This document shows positions 53,995 through 61,472 of a DNA stretch of 64,000 bases, one piece after another (position 1 is the stretch's first letter; each line of letters opens with the position of its first letter). Both the position numbers and the translations under genes were made by a program. Source of the stretch: Armatimonadota bacterium (GTDB lineage: Bacteria; Armatimonadota; Zipacnadia; Zipacnadales; JABUFB01). The notes beneath the pieces are model-generated. The model ran no database searches. It worked only from the letters and a program-made list of their open reading frames with translations, and was not told the origin of the DNA. The DNA is taken from positions 170,622 through 234,621 of the forward strand of contig JABUFB010000003.1 of the NCBI GenBank assembly GCA_013314775.1, written 5' to 3'.

Positions 53995-54795
53995 TCAGTT
54001 CAGATCAGCAAGCATCTCCCTGAGTTTAGACGCATACTGGGGGAATGCGACTTCAGGTCCCTGGAGTTCCGGGTGCCATTTCTTCTCCCACTCCAGGGAC
54101 AGGTAGCCCTCGTAGCCGATGTTCCTCAGACACTGCAATACCTCGCGCAAGGGCAGGTCGCCTTCGCCGAAAAGGGTATAGCGCGGCTTGCCGTCCTGCC
54201 AGAAGCCATCCTTCAGGTGAACGTGGATAACCTTGCCTCCGATGGCCTCCAGGGTCTGTTCGGGTGTTTCCCCGTGGCGGATAGAGTGGTGGGCGTCCCA
54301 GACGATCCCCAGCGCGGGGTGGTCCACGGCGTCCAGGATCAGCGCGCATTCGTCACCGCGGCACCAGGCGTCATGGGTTTCGAGGCCGATGGTGACCCCT
54401 TTGTCCCCGGCGAGATCGCACATCCTCCGCAGGCTCGGGGCCAGCAGTTCGACGGCATGCTCCCGGGAGGCGCCTTCAGGAAGGCCGCCGCCGAACACTC
54501 GCACGATCGGTGCCCCGATCCTGGCGGCCAGGCGCACGTAAGCCTCGCACTCTTCTTCCGCCGCGTTGGTCCGGGCGAAGGAGGCGGAGCTTCCCAGGAC
54601 AACCAGGTCGCAGCCGCTCTCCGCAAGCCGGGTGAGGAATAGCGAACCCGGCTCCAGGTGAGGGCTGTCGGGCAGGTGCATGTTGTCTTCAAGACCGCGC
54701 AGTTCGATCCCTTCGTAGCCCCACTGGTCAATCGCCTGCAGGACTCTCTCTACCGACCAGCCCGGGCAGCCCAACGTCGAGAAACACGGTTTCAC
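53995..54795 (-). CDS. Sugar phosphate isomerase/epimerase (TIM barrel)
   Basis: I choose GTG 54795 (AGCAGGTGA five bases upstream), four bases after the transglutaminase stop; ATG 54811-54813 overlaps that gene and lacks a ribosome-binding site. 266 residues. Metal motifs are GVTIGLETHD (Glu), GIVWDAHHSIRH (Asp, His), VIHVHLKDGF (His) and GYEGYLSLEWEK (Glu), all intact. IELRGLEDNMHL near residue 30 is family-typical. Cytoplasmic keto-sugar or inositol enzyme. Confidence 0.92.
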   Translation of the reverse strand: MKPCFSTLGCPGWSVERVLQAIDQWGYEGIELRGLEDNMHLPDSPHLEPGSLFLTRLAESGCDLVVLGSSASFARTNAAEEECEAYVRLAARIGAPIVRVFGGGLPEGASREHAVELLAPSLRRMCDLAGDKGVTIGLETHDAWCRGDECALILDAVDHPALGIVWDAHHSIRHGETPEQTLEAIGGKVIHVHLKDGFWQDGKPRYTLFGEGDLPLREVLQCLRNIGYEGYLSLEWEKKWHPELQGPEVAFPQYASKLREMLADLN

Positions 54796-54799
54796 CGGT

Positions 54800-56353
54800 T
54801 CACCTGCTCTCATCAATCTGGATCACGGGACCATCGTCCAGCGCGTATTCGATGACGTGAACTGTCAGCGCGCCCAGATTGCGCCCGGCGGCCAGGGCCA
54901 TGTTCGCAAGCGCTGACATGTCCACAGGGCCGGAGGCCATACGGATGTGGCCGGCATCCACCGCGTTCTCGCCCCAGGCCGGGTCCATCTCCACCCACTG
55001 GCCCACATAAATCTCGTTCCAGGCGTGGTAGAAGAAGCTGCCCCGGGCGTAGGCGATTCCGGTGACCATGCGAGCCGGGATTCCCACCGCGCCACATAGC
55101 GATGCGCAGAGAATCGCGTGCTCGGTGCAGTCACCGCTCATCTGCTCCATGATCTCCGTGGCTGAAATGAGCCGCGGCTCGCTGTTCACCTTGTGGAGCT
55201 TGCGGTACACCCACTGGACAATCTTCTCGGCAGCCTTCTGGGCGTCGGTCTCCTGTCCCACGATCTCCCGCGCAGTCTCGAGAATCAAGGGATCTTGCGG
55301 CTGGAACAGGTCCGAGGGCTGGAAGTACCGGGCGAACTGCTCATCGCGCATAGGGAATGTGGCACCGGTGGGTTCGGCTTTGTGGCGGCGCACAGTGAGC
55401 AGCAGGCCTTCGCCATTGGGCGTCGCCTCTTGCCGCACCGTGGTGGGCAACTCCATGAGCGGGATCCCGCCCGGCCTGTCCAGACGGACTTTGAGCATGG
55501 AGAGTGCGCGGGGGTTGTCCACGCGCAGGTTGGCCTGAATCTCGCTGGAAAGCACCAGCGGAGCGGCAGCCTTCAGGGCCTCTTGCTCGGTGGTCTGAAC
55601 CACCTCAAGCTGCAGCAGCGACGGTGTGGAGAAAGAGATCAGGTCGCCGTCGCCGGCGATGACGCTGATCACCTCCAGAGGCAACGCCTCACCGCGGGAG
55701 TGCACCACGAAGGCCTGGCGTCCGTCCTCAAGTGTGCGTTCCTCAGTGATCCACATCACATGTCGGTCGCACCGGGAGAGATCAGGCTCGAAGGTCACAA
55801 ACTCCGTGCGGTAGCCGACCTTCGCCTCGCCGCGCAGGATGGCGAGCATGAGGTCGAGGTCGCTGCCGAAGTCCTCAGGGAGGGGGAAGCTGGTAGTGTT
55901 CTCGGTGGTGCCGGCGCGGGTGTGGACCTCGATTGCCCCGCCGACCACATGCGCCGTGACTTCTCGCATGCGCCCGAACTCATCGCTGCGGACGCCCAGG
56001 GACAGCGGGTTCAGGTCCGTATCGTAGACCGCGGTGATCAGGCTCTCAATGGACAGGTCCTGGGCAAGGCCCGCCAGCTTCACCCGTGACTGCACCTTCT
56101 GCTCCACCACGAGTCGCGGGTTGCCCTCCGCGTCCTTCACGATCTGCACATTGCGGTAAGCATACCCCGTTCGCTGCCCCATAAGATGCACCGCATACCA
56201 CTGGGTGCCCACGAGGCCGGCGAGCTCATCGACGGCGGCAGCGTCGGCAAGCTGGGTGGCGCCGGGCAGGAGGAACACCAGACCGGCCAAGGCAAGCACG
56301 CGCGCGCCGTTCAGGGTGATCCAGACAGGGGAGCTTGGCATCGCTTCATTCAT
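54800..56353 (-). CDS. Transglutaminase-like cysteine protease-fold protein
   Basis: About 517 residues from ATG 56353; 56365 is a possible earlier start. A signal or membrane anchor region lies near residues 10-32 (ARVLALAGLVFLLPGATQLA). The C-terminal core has the complete catalytic triad: Cys in MSGDCTEHAI, His in FFYHAWNEIYVG and Asp in WVEMDPAWGE. The first 300 residues are beta-rich with no known family. The family forms or breaks amide bonds between side chains or in peptides. It precedes the isomerase gene by a few bases. Confidence 0.9.
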   Translation of the reverse strand: MNEAMPSSPVWITLNGARVLALAGLVFLLPGATQLADAAAVDELAGLVGTQWYAVHLMGQRTGYAYRNVQIVKDAEGNPRLVVEQKVQSRVKLAGLAQDLSIESLITAVYDTDLNPLSLGVRSDEFGRMREVTAHVVGGAIEVHTRAGTTENTTSFPLPEDFGSDLDLMLAILRGEAKVGYRTEFVTFEPDLSRCDRHVMWITEERTLEDGRQAFVVHSRGEALPLEVISVIAGDGDLISFSTPSLLQLEVVQTTEQEALKAAAPLVLSSEIQANLRVDNPRALSMLKVRLDRPGGIPLMELPTTVRQEATPNGEGLLLTVRRHKAEPTGATFPMRDEQFARYFQPSDLFQPQDPLILETAREIVGQETDAQKAAEKIVQWVYRKLHKVNSEPRLISATEIMEQMSGDCTEHAILCASLCGAVGIPARMVTGIAYARGSFFYHAWNEIYVGQWVEMDPAWGENAVDAGHIRMASGPVDMSALANMALAAGRNLGALTVHVIEYALDDGPVIQIDESR

Positions 56354-56500
56354 GGGATCGAGCATCTCCCTGGCAGGAGGTGAGAACGCGGGTGAACACA
56401 TGAGGAAGAACACCTGCGGAGACCGGCGCGTTTCCCCGTACCTGATCTGCACAGGCGGTCGTCCGGCATTACTTCGCGGATTCCTCGTGGAATGGCGGCC

Positions 56501-57907
56501 CTACGCCGGCAGATCCGCCAGCCCACTGCGGGCGAGTTCACGGAAGGCCAGGACGATGCGGGGATCGAAACGGGTGCCCGCTTCAGATACCACGGTGTGC
56601 AGCGCCTCACCGGGGCTCATTCCGCCGTCACCGCCCTCGGGGTTGATCAGCCGCTCGTATCGATCTACCACCGCAATAATCCGGGCGAGCAGTGGGATCT
56701 CCTCCCCCTTCCGTCCCTCGGGGAACCCGGTGCCGTCCCATCTCTCGTGGTGCGAGACGACGATGGGAACCGCCGGGGCAAGGAAGGAGATGGGCTGCAG
56801 GATACTGCGCCCGATGAGCGGATGCATGCGGTAGAACACCTGGGTCTCCTCGGGCCCTTCCCGGGAATCCAGGAAGCCCTCGGCAACCCCGATCTTCCCG
56901 ATGTCATGCAAGGTGGCGCCGAACCGCAGCATCTCCAGCTCGTCGCCATTGACGCCGAGCCGGGCGGCGAGTTTCAGCGCCAGATCGGTCACTCGCTCGG
57001 AATGGCTGTAGGTGGCGGAGTCCTTGGCCTCAATGGCGATGGTCAAGGCGCGCACCGTCTCGTAATAGCTCTCTCGGAGGCCCTCATAGAGCTCTGCATT
57101 CTCGATGGCGACCGCTGCCTGGTCGGCAAAGGCCTGCAGAAGGTCGATCTCTCGCGGCAGGAAAACGCGTTCTCTCTCCGAGTAGATTCTGATCACGCCA
57201 AGAGGGGTGCCGTGGCTGGTCAGGGGTACGCTGAGCACCGCTTGGATGCCCTCGCGCGCGGCTTCCTCGGGATACTGGAAGCGGGGGTCCTTACTCACAT
57301 TGCTGATCTGCAGAATTTCGCCCTCGAGCACAATCCGGTCCATTTCACTGCCTGCCACGGAGACCGGGCCTTTGCTTGCATATTCCTCGCTCAGACCATG
57401 CTGGGCGGCAAGCTCCAGTTCGCAGGTCTCCGCGTTGAGCAGCCGGATGACCGATGCTCGCGCGTCCATGACTGCCACGGCGTGGTGGGTGATGAGTTCC
57501 AGCACCTCAGGCAGCCGGAGGGAAGAGGTGACCTTCCGCGCTACCTCGTAGAGATTACGCGCTTCGAGAATGCGGCGCTTGAGTTCCTGACTGGCACGGG
57601 AAGCGGCGATGCCGATCACATAGAAGATGAGCATCCGGACGATGATATCCGACAGTCCCTGGGGAACGGGCCCATCGGCGGTGATTTCCGCGGGCATCCA
57701 GGGACCACACAAGGCGGCCGCCAGCAGGGAGACGATGATCGCGCCATAGTCGCCAAAAGCGAACCCGGCGTAGATGATGGGAATATAGTAGAAGTGCACG
57801 GCAATGCCGCGGGTGCCGGTGATCCAGACGAGAATTGTCACCGCCGCAACCGTGATTGCCAGAAAGATGACCGAGGCGATCTGCGCCGCCTTGTTTGGCT
57901 TCTTCAT
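56501..57907 (-). CDS. Membrane GAF-HD-GYP protein (putative c-di-GMP phosphodiesterase)
   Basis: ATG 57907 has GGGAGG seven bases upstream; 468 residues. Four hydrophobic segments at 8-30, 40-68, and 88-104 anchor it. A GAF sensor covers about 120-275. The HD-GYP domain has YSHSERVTDLALKLA, TLHDIGKIG (H334, D335), MHPLIGRSIL and SHHERWDGTGFPEG (H386, H387, E388; G-F-P replaces G-Y-P, as in many members). Metal-dependent c-di-GMP hydrolysis is likely. It sits 29 bases after metG, in the same run of genes. Confidence 0.93.
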   Translation of the reverse strand: MKKPNKAAQIASVIFLAITVAAVTILVWITGTRGIAVHFYYIPIIYAGFAFGDYGAIIVSLLAAALCGPWMPAEITADGPVPQGLSDIIVRMLIFYVIGIAASRASQELKRRILEARNLYEVARKVTSSLRLPEVLELITHHAVAVMDARASVIRLLNAETCELELAAQHGLSEEYASKGPVSVAGSEMDRIVLEGEILQISNVSKDPRFQYPEEAAREGIQAVLSVPLTSHGTPLGVIRIYSERERVFLPREIDLLQAFADQAAVAIENAELYEGLRESYYETVRALTIAIEAKDSATYSHSERVTDLALKLAARLGVNGDELEMLRFGATLHDIGKIGVAEGFLDSREGPEETQVFYRMHPLIGRSILQPISFLAPAVPIVVSHHERWDGTGFPEGRKGEEIPLLARIIAVVDRYERLINPEGGDGGMSPGEALHTVVSEAGTRFDPRIVLAFRELARSGLADLPA

Positions 57908-57936
57908 CCATCCACCTCCCCTCGTCCGAGAGCTGC

Positions 57937-59889
57937 TCAACGCACTTTCGTCCCAGGCGCGCAGTCGCGGTCCAGAGTAACCAGCGCCAGCGGCTCCTTG
58001 TCTCCGGCGGCAAGGACCATGCCGTTTGACTCAACCCCGCGGATCGTCGCCGGTTCCAGGTTTGCCACGACCACAACGGTGGCGTCCAGCAGTTCGCGAG
58101 CGCTGAAAGCCTTTGCCAGACCCGCTACCAGCGTACGCGGCTCCGCTTCACCAACATCCACGGTGAGTTTGAACAGCTTGTCGGCATTGGGCACAGGCTC
58201 AACATCCAGCACCTTGCCGACTTTGAGCTCAAGCTGGGAAAACTGCTCATAGCTAATGGTGTTCACGGACTTCGACTCCTTCGGGCTCTTCGCTGGTGGG
58301 GCCGTCTTTTCCTGAGCCGCCGCCTCCACCTTCTGGATATCCACCCGCGGGAAGATGGGCTCGGCTTTCCGAATGCGCGTCCCCGCTGGAAGAAGCCCGG
58401 CGGCGCATGCATCGACGCTCAGCAAGTCAGGCCGGTCTTCCAGACCCAGCTGGCGCCAGATCTCTTGCGCTGCCTCGGGCATGAATGGCCGCACTAGTGT
58501 GGAGATGATCCGGATCAGGTCCAGCACGTCATACAGGACCGCGTGCAGTTCGTCGGTCCTGCCCTCCTTGTAGAGGGTCCAGGGCTGGCGCTCGTCGATG
58601 AACTTATTCCCCGCCGCAAGAAGGCTCCAGATCGATTCCAGGGCGCCGCGGAAGTCCACCATCGCCATGGCTGCATCCACCGCGGGAACGACCTGCCCCA
58701 GCAACTCGGCGAACGCCCCTGCGTTTTCGCCAGGATTGGGCACGACGCCTTCGCAATACCGTTCAAGCAGGGGAAGCGACCGGTTCAGGATGTTGCCCAG
58801 ATCATTGGCCAGATCGCCGTTGAACCGGTTGAGCAGCGAGCGCATGGAGAAGCTGCCGTCCAGGCCGAACTGGACCTCACGCAGGACGAAGTATCGGGCC
58901 GCATCCACGGCGACCGAAGGTGCGCAGCCCGAGATCTCCACAAGTTGCGCGGCGACCTCCTCCAGATCCACCACATTCCCCTTGGACTTGCTGATCTTGT
59001 CCCCGTCGTCGGAGACCCACCAGCCGTGAGCGAAGAGCATTTTCGGCAGCGGCAGGCCCAGGGCCATGAGCATTGCTGGCCAGATGGAGGCATGGAAGCG
59101 AGGCAGGATGTCCTTGCCCATGAGCTGCACGTCGGGCGGCCAGAGGGTTTCGTCCAGGTCCGGGTAGCCGGCTACCGTCAGGTAGTTGATGAGGGCGTCG
59201 AACCAGACGTAGACGACGTGCTCCTCATCGCCCGGGACAGGAATGCCGAAATCGGTGCCCCGGCGGCTCACGCAGGTGTCCATCAGCCCGCCGCGGATAA
59301 ACCCGAGCACCTCGTTCCGCCGACTTTCGGGCAGGATGAACTGGTCATGGGTGCTGATATGATCGATCAGGGCATCGGCGTACTTTGAGGTGCGGAAGAA
59401 GTAAGCATCCTGGGCCAAGCGTTCCACGGCGCGGCCGCAGTCCGGGCAATTGCCCTCAACCAGTTCAGCTTCGGGGAAGTAGGTCTCGCAGGGAACGCAG
59501 TACCAGCCCTCGTATTCCGACTTGTAGATGTCGCCCGTCTCGAGGAGTCGGCGGAAGACCTCCTGCACCGAGGTCCGGTGCTCCGGTTCTGTGGTCCTGA
59601 TGAACCGGTCGGGCTGGATGTGGAGGCGGTCCCAGACTTCGCGGTAGACCTGAGCGTACCCGTCGAGGAACTCCATGACGGGGACGCCTTGTGCCTGCGC
59701 GGCGCGCAAGTTCTTCTGGGCGTGCTCATCCACACCGGTGGCGAACAAGACGGCGTCGCCTTTGAGCCTGTGAAAGCGGGCCAGGACGTCGGCGGCGATG
59801 GTGGTGTATGACGTGCCGATGTGCGGGCGCGCCGTGACATAGTAGATCGGCGTTGTGATATAGAAACGTTTCTGACCCGCCTGCTCCAT
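57937..59889 (-). CDS. metG: Methionyl-tRNA synthetase
   Basis: 650 residues. Class I signature HIGT (23-26, HIGH box), KISKS (about 300, KMSKS box) and the zinc knuckle in CVPCETYFPEAELVEGNCPDC. Residues 540-650 form the C-terminal tRNA-binding domain (LELKVGKVLDVEPVPNADKL, VVANLEPATIRGVESNGMVL). Charges tRNA-Met, such as the one at 33.1 kb. It is directly downstream of ricT, a common bacterial neighbourhood. ATG 59889 follows a weak GGAGAG at some distance. Confidence 0.98.
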   Translation of the reverse strand: MEQAGQKRFYITTPIYYVTARPHIGTSYTTIAADVLARFHRLKGDAVLFATGVDEHAQKNLRAAQAQGVPVMEFLDGYAQVYREVWDRLHIQPDRFIRTTEPEHRTSVQEVFRRLLETGDIYKSEYEGWYCVPCETYFPEAELVEGNCPDCGRAVERLAQDAYFFRTSKYADALIDHISTHDQFILPESRRNEVLGFIRGGLMDTCVSRRGTDFGIPVPGDEEHVVYVWFDALINYLTVAGYPDLDETLWPPDVQLMGKDILPRFHASIWPAMLMALGLPLPKMLFAHGWWVSDDGDKISKSKGNVVDLEEVAAQLVEISGCAPSVAVDAARYFVLREVQFGLDGSFSMRSLLNRFNGDLANDLGNILNRSLPLLERYCEGVVPNPGENAGAFAELLGQVVPAVDAAMAMVDFRGALESIWSLLAAGNKFIDERQPWTLYKEGRTDELHAVLYDVLDLIRIISTLVRPFMPEAAQEIWRQLGLEDRPDLLSVDACAAGLLPAGTRIRKAEPIFPRVDIQKVEAAAQEKTAPPAKSPKESKSVNTISYEQFSQLELKVGKVLDVEPVPNADKLFKLTVDVGEAEPRTLVAGLAKAFSARELLDATVVVVANLEPATIRGVESNGMVLAAGDKEPLALVTLDRDCAPGTKVR

Positions 59890-59937
59890 GCTGGTGGACT
59901 CTCTCCAATGACCGTTAGTTTGTATCTTCGGCGGCGT

Positions 59938-61449
59938 CTACTCGCTCGGGGCCTGCCCACCCGATCCGGAGTCACCGGAACCCGACTTGCCGGGCCGCCT
60001 GCGCCAGGGCCGACGTCGCGGTTTTGGCTGGCGCTGCCCTTCCCCTTCAGCCTGCTGCCCACCCTCGGGCCGGGCCTGCTCGGTCTTGTCGGGAGCCGGT
60101 TTCTGGGACGGGGCGCTGGTCTGTTCGCGCTGCTCTTCGGCCGCGCGTCGCGCCCCACCGGGCCGTCTCCGGGAGCGGCTGCGCCGCGACTGCTGCGGCT
60201 GGTCGCCGGCTGAGGCAGCCTCCGCTCCAGGCTCGGCCTTTGCCGGAGGCTGGCCGCTCTGGCTCTGCTCTGGAGACTGGGCGACCTCGGATCTGCGTCT
60301 GCGTCCCCGCGATGGCCGCCTGCGGCTCCGGGTGCGCTCCTCCGTCGCCAGTGGCTCCTCGGCCCCCACGGCTGCAGTTTCCTCGATTCTCTTCGGAGCC
60401 GGCGCCTGGCTTCCCGGACCGCGTCTGGGCTCGCGCATTGTCACCGTCGCCGGCTCTTCCACCGGCATGTCGCCGCGCTGAAGTGTGCTCTCGGCTCTCC
60501 GGGGGGTGCGCGGCTGGTTTTTCGGCAGACGCTCCTCAGTGGGCGGGGCTGCCGGAGACGGTGTACCCGTCGGGGCACCCTTCACCGACTGGGTCCCAAG
60601 CAGGCGCCAATAGCCCTTCGAGCGTCGCAGGTCAGATGCCGGCACCTCAATTGTCTCGCGGCTATCCTCGGAATCCACCGAGATTGTCACGCGTTCGCGC
60701 AGCAATGAGACCTGGCGCACCTTGCCCACAATTCCCTGGCCGCGAACCTCATCTCCCACGCGTGGCAGGCGCTCGGCGAGATCGATATACACCTCATGCT
60801 CATACAGCAGGCAGCACATGAGCCGGTCGCACACGCCGCTGATCTTGGTCGGGTTCAGAGACATTCCCTGGTCCTTGGCCACGCGGATGCCGACCGGTGA
60901 GAAATTGCGCAACCACTGGGCGCAACACAATGGGCGTCCGCACGGGCCAAGCCCGCCGATCATCTTGGCCTCGTCACGCACCCCGATCTGTCGCAGTTCA
61001 ATGCGACAGGCGAAAGTCTCCGCGAGATCGCGCACCAGAGCCCGGAAATCGACGCGAGTTTCCGAGCTGAAATAGAAGATGAGACGCTGGCCGTCGAAGG
61101 TGTAGTCGGCGCTGATGAGCTTCATCGGCAGCCCATGCTCTTCCACCTTCTTCTCACACACGCGCAGGGCTGCCCGGGCCCGGCGGCGCAGGATATCCTC
61201 CCGCAGGAGATCATCCCTCGTGGCCCGCCGCAGCAATGGCTTGAGCGCCTTCTCTTCGTCCTTCGGGTCCAGCTTGTACTTCAGGAGCACGACTTCGCCA
61301 ATGTCCACCCCGCGTTCGGTCTTGGCGAGAACGTACTCTCCGGGCTCGACGGCGATATTATTGGGCTCGAAAAAGTAGACTTTCCCGCCGTTCTGGAAAC
61401 TGACTCCCACCGCCGCGGAAAGTCGTGGACTCGGATTGCGTTTACGCAT
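59938..61449 (-). CDS. ricT: RicT/YaaT-type PSP1 protein with long basic tail
   Basis: 503 residues. Residues 1-290 are PSP1/RicT: VDIGEVVLLKYKLDPKDEEK and ISADYTFDGQRLIFYFSSET. Six conserved cysteines follow: C170, C175, C176 (GPCGRPLCC), and C207, C212, C213 (CDRLMCC). In Bacillus these bind Fe-S in the RicAFT complex that affects RNA processing and development. Residues about 291-503 are Arg/Pro/Gln/Ser-rich and low complexity (repeated RRR, RRPWRRRP), roughly 210 residues longer than classical RicT. AAGGAG is four bases before ATG 61449. It follows mfd by 23 bases. Confidence 0.92.
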   Translation of the reverse strand: MRKRNPSPRLSAAVGVSFQNGGKVYFFEPNNIAVEPGEYVLAKTERGVDIGEVVLLKYKLDPKDEEKALKPLLRRATRDDLLREDILRRRARAALRVCEKKVEEHGLPMKLISADYTFDGQRLIFYFSSETRVDFRALVRDLAETFACRIELRQIGVRDEAKMIGGLGPCGRPLCCAQWLRNFSPVGIRVAKDQGMSLNPTKISGVCDRLMCCLLYEHEVYIDLAERLPRVGDEVRGQGIVGKVRQVSLLRERVTISVDSEDSRETIEVPASDLRRSKGYWRLLGTQSVKGAPTGTPSPAAPPTEERLPKNQPRTPRRAESTLQRGDMPVEEPATVTMREPRRGPGSQAPAPKRIEETAAVGAEEPLATEERTRSRRRPSRGRRRRSEVAQSPEQSQSGQPPAKAEPGAEAASAGDQPQQSRRSRSRRRPGGARRAAEEQREQTSAPSQKPAPDKTEQARPEGGQQAEGEGQRQPKPRRRPWRRRPGKSGSGDSGSGGQAPSE

Positions 61450-61472
61450 GCTGCTCCTTCCCGCAAGTCACT

